Assembly (NCBI RefSeq): GCF_003987595.1
Contig: NZ_NGJZ01000001.1
Location: forward strand, 558,001 to 622,000
Length of the DNA stretch: 64,000 nucleotides
Direction of reading: 5' to 3'
Source of the DNA: Vagococcus entomophilus
GTDB lineage: Bacteria; Bacillota; Bacilli; Lactobacillales; Vagococcaceae
The position numbers and the translations under genes are program-made. Position 1 is the stretch's first letter. Each line of letters opens with the position of its first letter. This document shows, in pieces, positions 10,394-18,527 of this stretch. The notes beneath the pieces were generated by a model. The model was not told the origin of the DNA and searched no databases. It saw only the letters and a list, made by a program, of their open reading frames with translations.

Positions 10394-10415
10394 TCGTATT
10401 CTATCGCCTATAAGG

Positions 10416-10475
10416 GCAAAAGATTTCATAGAAAACTTTGGAAGTTTTAAGTTTCTATGGAATCTTTTGCTTTTT
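10416..10475 (+). terminator. Intrinsic terminator after ltaS
   Basis: A 20-bp stem (10416-10435 with 10451-10470, one G-U pair) is followed by five T. Confidence 0.9.
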
Positions 10476-10493
10476 ACATTTGAGGACAGACAG

Positions 10494-10522
10494 TTTAGTC
10501 TTAACTAGAATTATGCTATAAT
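10494..10522 (+). promoter_or_regulatory. Promoter of metA
   Basis: TTTAGT at 10494-10499, a 17-base spacer and TATAAT at 10517-10522 preceded by TGC, a perfect extended -10. The leader to the metA ATG is only about 28 bases, leaving no room for a T-box or SAM riboswitch. Confidence 0.78.
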
Positions 10523-10556
10523 CAACTCATTGAGAAAATGAAAAGGAGAAGAGAAT

Positions 10557-11501
10557 ATGCCAATTCGTGTACCAAAAGATTTGCCAGCAATTAAAATATT
10601 AGAACAAGAGCATATTCTTGTTATGGATGAAAATCGAGCATTCCACCAAGATATCCGCCCTTTACGAATCTTGATTTTAAATATTATGCCTAAAAAAAGT
10701 GAGACAGAAACTCAGCTTATTCGCTTGCTTAGTAATACACCCTTGCAGTTATACATTGATTTATTACAAATGTCTTCACATGATTCTAAGCATACAAGTG
10801 TGGAGTATTTGGAGCGGTTTTATAAGAGTTTTGATGATATCAAAGAAAACTACTATGATGGGCTAATTATCACGGGGGCGCCAGTGGAGCAACTTCCGTT
10901 TGAAGAGGTGGATTACTGGAGCGAGCTATGTGAGGTGATGGAGTGGAGTAAAGCACATGTTTTTTCTACTGTACATATCTGTTGGGGAGCTCAAGCTGCT
11001 TTATACTATCACTACGGAATTCCGAAATATTCACTTACAACAAAGTTATCCGGTGTTTTTGAACATCAAAAATGTGATGATAATGAACGAATATTTCATG
11101 GGTTTGATGATCAATTCAAGGTCCCACATTCAAGATATACGTACACTAAAAAAGCGGATATTTTACAGCATAAGCAATTAAAGTTGCTCTCTACCTCAGA
11201 AGAAGCGGGGGTCTTTTTAGTCAAACATACAACAGATCGACAATATTTTTTGACAGGTCATCTTGAGTATGGACGGATGACATTAGCGAATGAATATCAA
11301 AGAGATCTTAAAAAAAAGGATGAACCGACCGTTCCAGAACATTATTTTGTAAAAAATCAGCTAGATTCCAGACCGCCCTTTTTATGGAAAAGCGCAGCTT
11401 CATTATTTTTTAGTAACTGGCTTAATCATATTGTGTACCCGGATACACCATTTGAACTCACCAAACTAGAAAAACTTCAATTAGAAGAGGGAGATTTTTA
11501 A
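10557..11501 (+). CDS. metA: Homoserine O-acetyltransferase (MetA type)
   Basis: Activates homoserine in the first committed step to methionine; cytoplasmic. The active-site cysteine is Cys142 in HICWGAQ, with His235 and Glu237 in GHLEYG. Residue 111, which sets acyl donor preference in this family, is Glu (GAPVEQLPF). Glycine at this site goes with succinyl-CoA and glutamate with acetyl-CoA, as in Bacillus cereus MetA, so acetylation is the better prediction. Length 314 is normal and the ATG has an AAGGAG site. It has its own promoter and is separated from metE by more than 30 kb. It is followed after one base by dnaD, an unusual neighbour. Confidence 0.93.
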   Translation: MPIRVPKDLPAIKILEQEHILVMDENRAFHQDIRPLRILILNIMPKKSETETQLIRLLSNTPLQLYIDLLQMSSHDSKHTSVEYLERFYKSFDDIKENYYDGLIITGAPVEQLPFEEVDYWSELCEVMEWSKAHVFSTVHICWGAQAALYYHYGIPKYSLTTKLSGVFEHQKCDDNERIFHGFDDQFKVPHSRYTYTKKADILQHKQLKLLSTSEEAGVFLVKHTTDRQYFLTGHLEYGRMTLANEYQRDLKKKDEPTVPEHYFVKNQLDSRPPFLWKSAASLFFSNWLNHIVYPDTPFELTKLEKLQLEEGDF

Positions 11502-11502
11502 A

Positions 11503-12210
11503 ATGTTAGGGTTAGAGGAATATTTCAATGCGCAAGAGACCAGCGTATCCAACTTGTTTTTTCAATATTATAAAAAGTTAAATTTGAATGAAGTAGAGCT
11601 TGTGGTTTTTTTGCAACTTTTGTCCTTTCAGCAAAAAGGCAATAATTTCCCAGATTTAAAAATTATTGCTGAGTATATGAATTTAGAGATTGAGACGATT
11701 TTTCAAGTTATTCAAGCGCTGATATCAAAAAAAATGCTAGCACTTGAAACGACTAAAGATCAAGAAGGAAAGACCAAAGATCAGTATAATTTGACACCAA
11801 TATTTGAAAGAATTGCCGCATGTATGGCGCAAACAAATAGAAAAATGGAATTCCAAAAAGAAAAGACAAACACACAAAACCTTTATCAGTTATTTGAAAG
11901 AGAGTTTTCTAGACCGCTCTCCCCTATTGAACTTGAAACGATTAGCCTATGGTTAGATGAAGATCAGTATCAGCCGGAAATGATTCAATTAGCACTTAGA
12001 GAAGCGGTTTTGAATCAGGCATATAGTTTGAAGTATATAGATCGAATTTTGCTGACATGGGAAAGAAGAGGCATTACAACGAAAGAACAAGTTGTTCAAG
12101 AGCAAAAAAAGAGAAAACGTCAAATCTTAGAAAAAGAATTGAGCGTGGAAGAAGCAGAAGAATTACCACAGGTTCCCTTATATAATTGGCTCAATCCAGA
12201 AGATAATTAA
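11503..12210 (+). CDS. dnaD: Replication initiation protein DnaD
   Basis: Primosomal protein that helps load the replicative helicase during initiation and restart. The 235 residues show the two-domain DnaD layout: an N-terminal winged-helix-like oligomerisation region and a C-terminal DnaB/DnaD domain ending in the YIDRILLTWERRGI motif near residue 185. The tail is charged. The dnaD-nth-ponA/recU neighbourhood is conserved in Firmicutes and supports the call. Confidence 0.92.
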   Translation: MLGLEEYFNAQETSVSNLFFQYYKKLNLNEVELVVFLQLLSFQQKGNNFPDLKIIAEYMNLEIETIFQVIQALISKKMLALETTKDQEGKTKDQYNLTPIFERIAACMAQTNRKMEFQKEKTNTQNLYQLFEREFSRPLSPIELETISLWLDEDQYQPEMIQLALREAVLNQAYSLKYIDRILLTWERRGITTKEQVVQEQKKRKRQILEKELSVEEAEELPQVPLYNWLNPEDN

Positions 12211-12228
12211 AAGAAATAAGGAGAAGAC

Positions 12229-12876
12229 ATGTTATCAAAAGAAAAAACACTTGAGGCAGTGGGAATTATGGCTGAGATGTTTCCCACTGCTCACTGTGAA
12301 CTTACGTATCATACGCCCTTTCAGCTACTTATTGCGGTGATGCTCAGTGCACAAACTACAGATGTTGCGGTTAATAAAGTTACACCTAAGCTTTTTGCTG
12401 ATTTCCCTAATCCAATTTCTTTGATGAATGCGCCTTTAGATGAGGTCATGGATGACATACGAACGATTGGACTATATCGAAATAAGTCAAAAAATGCTAA
12501 AGCATGTGCCAGAATGATCGTAGAAGAGTACAATGGAGAAGTGCCTGATACTATGGCGCAACTTATTAAATTACCAGGTGTAGGACGAAAAACCGCCAAC
12601 GTTGTCCTTGGAGAAGCGTTTGGCATCCCCTCGATTGCTGTGGATACCCATGTTGAAAGAATAGCGAAAAGACTGAGAATCTGTAAACAATCTGCTTCCG
12701 TCTCTGAAGTAGAAGAAACGCTTATGAAAAAAATTCCAAAAGAGCTATGGATTCAAACACACCATCGAATGATTTTTTTTGGGAGATATCACTGCTTGGC
12801 AAAATCTCCACATTGTCAAGGGTGCCCACTGTTCTATTTGTGCAAAGAGGGGCACAAGCGTTTGAACATTCAATAG
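12229..12876 (+). CDS. nth: Endonuclease III (DNA glycosylase/AP lyase)
   Basis: Base-excision repair enzyme removing oxidised pyrimidines. The helix-hairpin-helix segment LPGVGRKTANVVLG carries the catalytic lysine, and VDTHVERIAKRL carries the catalytic aspartate. The C-terminal C-X6-C-X2-C-X5-C pattern ligates a 4Fe-4S cluster. Length 215 is typical. It follows dnaD by 18 bases with a GGAG ribosome binding site. Confidence 0.96.
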   Translation: MLSKEKTLEAVGIMAEMFPTAHCELTYHTPFQLLIAVMLSAQTTDVAVNKVTPKLFADFPNPISLMNAPLDEVMDDIRTIGLYRNKSKNAKACARMIVEEYNGEVPDTMAQLIKLPGVGRKTANVVLGEAFGIPSIAVDTHVERIAKRLRICKQSASVSEVEETLMKKIPKELWIQTHHRMIFFGRYHCLAKSPHCQGCPLFYLCKEGHKRLNIQ

Positions 12877-12890
12877 TAAATGATTGAGGA

Positions 12891-12936
12891 AAAAAAGTCT
12901 GTAACATAACTTGAAGATTATGTTACAGACTTTTTT
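12891..12936. terminator. Terminator after nth
   Basis: A perfect 19-bp inverted repeat (12891-12909 with 12918-12936) with A-rich and T-rich ends; it can work in both directions. Confidence 0.9.
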
Positions 12937-12993
12937 ATTCGGAATAAACGTTGGAGCACAAGCTACTAATTCGGATATAAATTAAAATTAACA

Positions 12994-13035
12994 AAAAAGT
13001 GAAAAGAAATTCCTATGAATTTCTTTTCACTTTTT
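12994..13035. terminator. Terminator of the ponA-recU unit (minus strand)
   Basis: A perfect 19-bp stem (12994-13012 with 13017-13035) and 4-base loop, about 30 bases beyond the ponA stop on the minus strand. Both ends can give U-runs, so it may also back up the nth terminator. Confidence 0.88.
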
Positions 13036-13066
13036 AAGAGTTAAACACTTCAACGCTAACCTTTGT

Positions 13067-15250
13067 TTAATGACCTGAGGTTGTTGGTGTTGTAGATTCC
13101 GAGGTTTGCTCAGCTGTAGAAGAAGAGGTCTCAGCTGGAGTTGTAGTGGTTTCAGTTGTTGTCTCAGTACTCGAACTAGTTGTTGTTGGCTCTATAGTTG
13201 TGCTTTGAGTTGTGTAAGTTGGCTCTTGGGTACTTGAGTAGTAATAACTTGTACTGCTAGAAGTCACTGGAACATGTCCTTTTACATAGAGTTCAGAACC
13301 ATATTTTGTGACCGAATCCGGTTGCGTCCAATCCTGTGTTTCAAGATTTTGAGAGATATGGCTCATCATATACCGGTAAATGGACGAGGAAATCTTCGAA
13401 TCAGCACTAGAGATCGACTCGTTATAGTTTTTATTTCCTGTCCAAACGCCAATCGCATAGTTGGTCGTATAGCCAACAAACGTACTATCTGGAGAGCCAT
13501 TTTGGTCGCCGATGATTTGGACATCATCAGTATAGTTTGAAGTTCCAGTTTTACCGGCTTGGATTAAACCAGCAATTTGAGCATTTCTCCCAGTACCTTC
13601 AGCAATGACATCCTTTAACATATCCGTAATCATGTAGGCAGTAGACTCTTTCATCGCACGGACGCCTTTGGGCTCAAAATCTTCTTCTTGACCGTTAGGA
13701 TAGACCACTTTATTGACATAATACGGAGTGTAATAAGTCCCACCGTTGGCGAACGCAGAATATGCCGCAGTTAGCTTTAAGGAAGAAAGCGCACCTTGAA
13801 TCGCGCTTGATTTTTGCAGTCCGTCTTTATAGGTAATGCCCAATCCTTTTAAAAACTCTGAGGATTTATCTAGACCAACGGCCATTAATGTCTTGGCAGC
13901 GGGTACGTTTCTAGAATCAATTAAGGCATTGCGGATGGTCATTGTTCCTTTGTAGGCATGATCATAGTTATTTACAGAGATATCTGTTCCTTCAAACTTG
14001 TATGGTCCATCGTAAACGGTTGTTCCAGTAGAATAATTTAAATATTCAATTGCAGGCCCATAGTCCGTAATCGGTTTTACAGTGGAACCGGCATCACGTA
14101 CGCTACTCGTTGCTAAATTGTCACCAAGCAAAACGCCATCAGCAACTTTTCTAGAACCGATTTGAGCTCGAACTTGTCCAGTCTTAACATCCATCATTGT
14201 AACAGCCGTTTGGAAGTTATCACTAGGGAAGTTTATGTATTCACTGCTGTTGACTAGGTTATACAGATAATTTTGTGCATCCATATCAATATTTGTATAG
14301 ATGTTCATGCCATCTGTATAAGGATTTTTTTTCGTTTTCTTTTGGACTTCGGCAATCACTTCTTTAAGATAATTATCTACTACTTTGCGTGAGTCAGAGG
14401 TTGTTTTTTGTTCAACTACTCCGTCTGTGATAGGTGTATTTATTGCTTTATCATACTCAGTTTTTGTAATTTTTTTATCTTTATACATCTCAGAAAGGAC
14501 AGTATCCCGTCTTTCTTTGGTTGCTTTTTGTTTTTTTGCATCTTTTAACGTTGGGTCATAATCAGATGGAGCTTGAGGCATCCCGGCGATTAAGGCTGTT
14601 TGTGCGAGCGATAGTTGACCGAGCTTTTTGTTGTAGTAAGTTTCAGCCGCAGTCTCCATACCATATAAACCATTGGACATATAAACTTTATTGATATAAT
14701 AAGTCAAAATCTCATCTTTAGACTTTTTGCGTTCTAATTGAATAGAAAGCCAAGCTTCTTGGGCTTTTCTCTTAATTGTTTGATCTTGTTCTTTCGTTGA
14801 AAAGTAGGATAACTTGATTAGCTGTTGTGTCAAGGTACTTCCACCTTGAAGGTTTCCCCCTCGAACGTTAGAAAGAGTGGCTCCTAAAATTCGAATGGGG
14901 TCGACACCAATATGTTTATAAAAACGCTTATCCTCAATCGAAGTAATCGCATCTTTCAACTGCTGCGGGATTTCTGTAGGCGTAATCGTGCTTCGCTTTT
15001 TTTCTCCCAATTCTAGAATTAAATTTCCTTTGACATCGTACACTTTACTCGAACGTGTATCTTCAAGCTTGCTTTCTTTTAGCGCAGGTGCATCTTTTGC
15101 ATAGTACCAAAATAGTCCCACACCACAAAGAAAGCAAACACATCCAGCAAAAATCAGAATCAATAAAGCTCTTAGAAAAAAGTTTCTTTTCGGCTTTTTA
15201 GATGCGGATTTGTTTTGTCGACTCTGTTGTATGTTTTTTGTATCAGCCAT
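13067..15250 (-). CDS. ponA: Class A penicillin-binding protein 1A
   Basis: Bifunctional peptidoglycan glycosyltransferase and transpeptidase on the outer membrane face. Order of parts: a basic cytoplasmic N-terminus; a membrane anchor (about residues 25-48); a GT51 domain with SIEDKRFY near residue 103 and GGSTLTQQL; and a transpeptidase with STVK near residue 389, SRN and KTGTS near residue 567. The last 60 or so residues are an extracellular Ser/Thr/Glu-rich tail. Its start overlaps the end of recU by eight bases, the conserved recU-ponA pair of Firmicutes. Confidence 0.95.
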   Translation of the reverse strand: MADTKNIQQSRQNKSASKKPKRNFFLRALLILIFAGCVCFLCGVGLFWYYAKDAPALKESKLEDTRSSKVYDVKGNLILELGEKKRSTITPTEIPQQLKDAITSIEDKRFYKHIGVDPIRILGATLSNVRGGNLQGGSTLTQQLIKLSYFSTKEQDQTIKRKAQEAWLSIQLERKKSKDEILTYYINKVYMSNGLYGMETAAETYYNKKLGQLSLAQTALIAGMPQAPSDYDPTLKDAKKQKATKERRDTVLSEMYKDKKITKTEYDKAINTPITDGVVEQKTTSDSRKVVDNYLKEVIAEVQKKTKKNPYTDGMNIYTNIDMDAQNYLYNLVNSSEYINFPSDNFQTAVTMMDVKTGQVRAQIGSRKVADGVLLGDNLATSSVRDAGSTVKPITDYGPAIEYLNYSTGTTVYDGPYKFEGTDISVNNYDHAYKGTMTIRNALIDSRNVPAAKTLMAVGLDKSSEFLKGLGITYKDGLQKSSAIQGALSSLKLTAAYSAFANGGTYYTPYYVNKVVYPNGQEEDFEPKGVRAMKESTAYMITDMLKDVIAEGTGRNAQIAGLIQAGKTGTSNYTDDVQIIGDQNGSPDSTFVGYTTNYAIGVWTGNKNYNESISSADSKISSSIYRYMMSHISQNLETQDWTQPDSVTKYGSELYVKGHVPVTSSSTSYYYSSTQEPTYTTQSTTIEPTTTSSSTETTTETTTTPAETSSSTAEQTSESTTPTTSGH

Positions 15251-15881
15251 TTATGTGCTCCTTTAGTTTTAAAATATATTTGTCTACAGCCTCTAAGTAA
15301 GGAATTTGAGGAGCAATACCTAAATTTATCTCATAGGTACTACTTTCAAAAATTGTTAGCGGAATAGATTTTCTTTTTAATTTTTCTTGGTTATCCCAAA
15401 GTTCTAAAAGTAGGGATGCTTCTAGAAAGAAACAGCGCTTTAAAGACGAAAACCAAACTAAGACAAAACAGATTCCTTGTTGTTTGACGCATGAGCGCAT
15501 ATGTTCGATTTGATGCTCATGAAAATTATTTAAAGGAAAAGAGGTTTTGTTTTTGGTTGCTTTTGCTTCAAAATCAATATAATATCCTTGATAGACACCA
15601 TTATAATCCGTTGTGGAAGGTTGTGTAAAATAAGCTTCCTTGATAACAGCTGCACTACGGTTGGGGTAGTCCACTTTGACGATTTGAACAGGCGTGGGCT
15701 TCTTATGAATAACGGCTATCTGCCTATCCAGAAAGTACTGGTTACTTTGATTGATGGCCTCTTCGAAAACCATCCCCCGATTAGCAAATTTTCCTTTCTT
15801 AATTGTAGCTAAGTCTTGCTTTTTTGAGTAGGTTGTTTCATTCTTAAAATAGGCTTGACCTTTTGGGTAATTAACACCCAT
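15243..15881 (-). CDS. recU: Holliday junction resolvase RecU
   Basis: Structure-specific nuclease for homologous recombination and chromosome segregation. It begins MGVNYPKG and contains NRGMVFEEAINQ, the catalytic-core stretch DYNGVYQGYYIDFEAKATK and a HQIEHM motif, all typical of RecU; 212 residues is normal. A GTG at 15890 lies only one base after AGGAG, whereas the ATG at 15881 is about ten bases away, so the ATG is preferred. An extended -10 promoter lies immediately upstream, divergent from ypsA. Confidence 0.94.
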   Translation of the reverse strand: MGVNYPKGQAYFKNETTYSKKQDLATIKKGKFANRGMVFEEAINQSNQYFLDRQIAVIHKKPTPVQIVKVDYPNRSAAVIKEAYFTQPSTTDYNGVYQGYYIDFEAKATKNKTSFPLNNFHEHQIEHMRSCVKQQGICFVLVWFSSLKRCFFLEASLLLELWDNQEKLKRKSIPLTIFESSTYEINLGIAPQIPYLEAVDKYILKLKEHING

Positions 15882-15903
15882 GATTATCACACTCCTAGAT
15901 TAC

Positions 15904-15912
15904 ATTATACCA
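15904..15912 (-). promoter_or_regulatory. Extended -10 promoter of recU-ponA
   Basis: On the minus strand TGG precedes a perfect TATAAT (15909-15904). The predicted start would give a leader of about 16 bases, ending in AGGAG before recU. No clear -35 is seen. Confidence 0.55.
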
Positions 15913-15936
15913 AAAAAAGAAAGAAAAGGAATCATT

Positions 15937-16485
15937 ATGAACGAGATAAAAAGACTTTATGTCACTGGATATCGAGATTTTGAGTTAAATATTTTTAAAG
16001 AAGATGATGCCAAAATTGCAATCATTAAGAAAGTTTTAAAAAACAGACTAGTTAATTATTTGGAGCAAGGGCTAGAGTGGGTTCTGGTTGCTGGAAATTT
16101 AGGGACTGAATATTGGGCAGCTGAAGTTGTCAATGAATTAAAAAGTAGTTATTCTAAGCTTCAAATTGCGACAATTTATCCTTTTGAAAATTTTGGCGAG
16201 CAGTGGGGCGAAAAAAACCAAGTGAAAAGGGCTTATTTTAAAGAAAAATCAGATTTTGTGACAGCTACCTCATATCATCCTTACAAAAACCCAGCTCAAT
16301 TGAGGGCTCATACTCAGTTTCTCTTGTCTCATACCGATGGTAGCTTGCTTTTATATGATGCAGAATTTCCAGGTAAGTCTGGTTACTTTTCAGACGATGC
16401 ACATAAGTTTAGTGAAAATAAAGCGTATATTTTAGAATATATAACAGTAGATGACTTGCAAAATTCGGTTGATTATGAAGAATAG
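15937..16485 (+). CDS. YpsA-like SLOG-fold protein (DUF1273)
   Basis: Small cytoplasmic protein of 182 residues resembling Bacillus YpsA. It has LYVTGYRDFELNIF at the N-terminus, a GNLGTEYWAAEVV stretch in the expected nucleotide-binding region, and IYPFENFGEQW. The SLOG fold suggests nucleotide or ADP-ribose-type ligand binding; YpsA has been linked to cell division in Gram-positives. The longer frame starts at 15880, but the ATG at 15937 has AAAGGA and aligns with family N-termini. Its place beside gpsB and ponA matches other Firmicutes. Confidence 0.85.
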   Translation: MNEIKRLYVTGYRDFELNIFKEDDAKIAIIKKVLKNRLVNYLEQGLEWVLVAGNLGTEYWAAEVVNELKSSYSKLQIATIYPFENFGEQWGEKNQVKRAYFKEKSDFVTATSYHPYKNPAQLRAHTQFLLSHTDGSLLLYDAEFPGKSGYFSDDAHKFSENKAYILEYITVDDLQNSVDYEE

Positions 16486-16487
16486 AA

Positions 16488-16516
16488 TTGCTTTTCCACA
16501 GTTTTTTGGTTACAAT
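16488..16516 (+). promoter_or_regulatory. Promoter of gpsB
   Basis: TTGCTT, a 17-base spacer and TACAAT, beginning just after the ypsA stop codon. Confidence 0.6.
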
Positions 16517-16555
16517 ATATAGTAATGATGCGAAATTTACAAGTGAGGTGCACAA

Positions 16556-16888
16556 ATGGCTAAATTAATTTATTCAGCAAAAGAAATATTGCAAAAAGAA
16601 TTTAAATCAAAAATGCGTGGCTATGATCCAGTTGAAGTAGATGAATTTTTAGATAACGTCATTAAAGACTATGAAACGTACAATAAAGATCTCTTGGCAT
16701 TGCAAGAAGAAAATCAACGGTTAATCGCCAAGGTTGATCAATTAACTAAAAGTCAAGCAACACTTTCGCGTATTCAACAAGATGTACCAAAAAATACAAC
16801 TGTGACAAATTTTGATATTTTAAAAAGAATTTCTAACTTAGAAAAACATGTTTTTGGAAGTAAGTTAGATAACGATGATGAAATCTAA
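16556..16888 (+). CDS. gpsB: Cell-cycle protein GpsB
   Basis: DivIVA-like adaptor that links penicillin-binding proteins such as PBP1A to the division machinery. The N-terminal DivIVA lipid-binding fold shows KMRGYDPVEVDEFLDNVIKD, followed by a coiled coil (about residues 35-65). The conserved C-terminal helix TNFDILKRISNLEKHVFG forms the trimerisation domain. The 110-residue length fits. It is directly followed by rnpB, the usual order. Confidence 0.95.
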   Translation: MAKLIYSAKEILQKEFKSKMRGYDPVEVDEFLDNVIKDYETYNKDLLALQEENQRLIAKVDQLTKSQATLSRIQQDVPKNTTVTNFDILKRISNLEKHVFGSKLDNDDEI

Positions 16889-16904
16889 ACAACGTTTATT
16901 TATT

Positions 16905-17286
16905 GTAGTTTTCGGGTAATTGCGGTCTAATATTGATTAGGCTGAGGAAAGTCCATGCTCGCACAGTCTGAGATGTCTGTAGTGTTCGTGCTTAGCGAAA
17001 TCATAAGCTAAGGTATCTTTTTAATAAGATAACGGCAGAAAAAACAGCTAAAGTTTTTAAACCATGCTGGAGTATTCTTGAAAGTGCCACAGTGACGAAG
17101 TAATTTTAGAAATGAAATTAGTGGAACGCGGTAAACCCCTCGAGCGAGCAACCCAAACAATGGTAGGGGCACTCTTCTTAAGGAATTCAACGAGGAGAAG
17201 AGACAAGTAATTTGTAGATAGATAATTACCAGTCTTATTTTTGCCTGAAAAAATAAGACTACAGAACATGGCTTATAGAAAACTAC
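16905..17286 (+). ncRNA. rnpB: RNase P RNA, class B
   Basis: Catalytic RNA that processes pre-tRNA 5' ends. Recognised by the conserved 5' block GAGGAAAGTCCATGCTCGCA and the central CGCGGTAAACCCCTCGAGCG, and by closure of the ends: GTAGTTTTC (16905-16913) pairs with GAAAACTAC (17278-17286). The length of about 382 bases and its position between gpsB and the YpsC-like methyltransferase fit Gram-positive class B RNAs. Exact ends are inferred from the P1 helix. Confidence 0.94.
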
Positions 17287-17302
17287 AATTCATCAGGTAT
17301 TG

Positions 17303-17332
17303 CCTTCCGTATTTTATGGAGGGATTTTTTTT
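17303..17332 (+). terminator. Terminator after rnpB
   Basis: CCTTCCGTA (17303-17311) pairs with TATGGAGGG (17315-17323) with two G-U pairs, followed by eight T. Confidence 0.85.
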
Positions 17333-17367
17333 GGAAAAACATACCCTAGAAAGGGGCTTAATTTATA

Positions 17368-18510
17368 ATGAAAGAATTTAAATTAGTTGCTACAGCTGCA
17401 AGTGGCATGGAAGCTTTGGTCGGAAAAGAATTACGTGATTTAGGGATTGAATGCCAAGTTGAAAATGGAAAAGCAATTTTTCATGGAAATCAAGAAACGA
17501 TTGCGACTGCTAATCTATGGCTACGCACAGCTGACAGGATTAAAATTATTGTTGGTGAATTCGAAGCGAAAACATTTGAGGATTTATTTGAAAAGACAAA
17601 GGCATTACCTTGGGAAGACCTCCTTCCGTTGGATGCTGAATTTCCTGTAGCTGGAAAGTCTATCAAGTCGACTTTATATAGTGTGCCGGATTGTCAAGCA
17701 ATCACCAAAAAAGCGATTGTTAGTCGCCTAAGTGAAGTGTACCATCGATATGGACGCTTACCTGAGTCTGGTGCATTATACAAGCTAGAAGTAGCACTAT
17801 TAAAAGATAAGGTTACAATAACGCTTGATACGACGGGACCAAGTTTGTTCAAACGAGGATACCGTATTGATAAAGGTGGTGCACCATTAAAAGAAAACAT
17901 GGCAGCAGCGCTCGTAATGCTGACCTCTTGGCGGAAGGATCGTCCATTTTATGATCCAGTTTGTGGGTCTGGAACGATTTGTATTGAAGCAGCACTTATC
18001 GGCCATAATATTGCCCCAGGATTTAATCGAAGTTTTGCCTGCGAGTCGTGGGACTGGTTTAAAAAAGAAGTTTTTGATAAGGTAAGACAAGAGGCCGAAA
18101 ACCAAGCGGATTATGATGTTGAACTAGATATTTTGGGTACTGATATTGATGCTCGTATGATTGAAATTGCTAAAGCCAATGCGATAGAAGCTGGCCTAGG
18201 GGATTCGATTGAGTTTAAACAAATGCAATTACGTGATTTTACTACTACGAAAGAGTATGGAGTACTTGTAGCGAATCCACCCTATGGCGAGCGACTAGGA
18301 GAAGAAGAAGCGGTACAAAGGTTGTATAAAGAAATGGGCACGGTGTACCGTCCTTTAAAAACATGGAGCAAGTATATACTGACGAGTGACTTGACTTTTG
18401 AGACGCATTATGGTGCAAAGGCGACGAAAAAAAGAAAATTGTACAATGGTTCGCTACGAACGGATCTATTTCAGTATTGGGGAACACGTCCGCCAAGAAA
18501 CAAAAAATAA
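17368..18510 (+). CDS. THUMP-domain class I rRNA methyltransferase (YpsC / RlmL N-terminal-like)
   Basis: Predicted 23S rRNA guanine-N2 methyltransferase of 380 residues. An N-terminal THUMP RNA-binding region is followed by the SAM-binding block DPVCGSGTICIEAALIG near residue 194, an acidic loop GTDID, and the NPPYGERLG catalytic motif near residue 305. Similar proteins are annotated RlmL or YpsC in Firmicutes. The exact target base is inferred from family membership. The ATG follows the rnpB terminator. Confidence 0.9.
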   Translation: MKEFKLVATAASGMEALVGKELRDLGIECQVENGKAIFHGNQETIATANLWLRTADRIKIIVGEFEAKTFEDLFEKTKALPWEDLLPLDAEFPVAGKSIKSTLYSVPDCQAITKKAIVSRLSEVYHRYGRLPESGALYKLEVALLKDKVTITLDTTGPSLFKRGYRIDKGGAPLKENMAAALVMLTSWRKDRPFYDPVCGSGTICIEAALIGHNIAPGFNRSFACESWDWFKKEVFDKVRQEAENQADYDVELDILGTDIDARMIEIAKANAIEAGLGDSIEFKQMQLRDFTTTKEYGVLVANPPYGERLGEEEAVQRLYKEMGTVYRPLKTWSKYILTSDLTFETHYGAKATKKRKLYNGSLRTDLFQYWGTRPPRNKK

Positions 18511-18527
18511 AGGAAGTAGGGATAGGT

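Noticed and set aside
10957-11181. 74-codon plus-strand frame inside metA
   Set aside because: It is out of frame within conserved metA sequence around the active-site cysteine.
17008-17269. Two minus-strand open frames of 60 and 70 codons inside the gpsB-rlmL gap
   Set aside because: They lie antisense within the conserved core of RNase P RNA, lack ribosome binding sites and have no protein-like composition.
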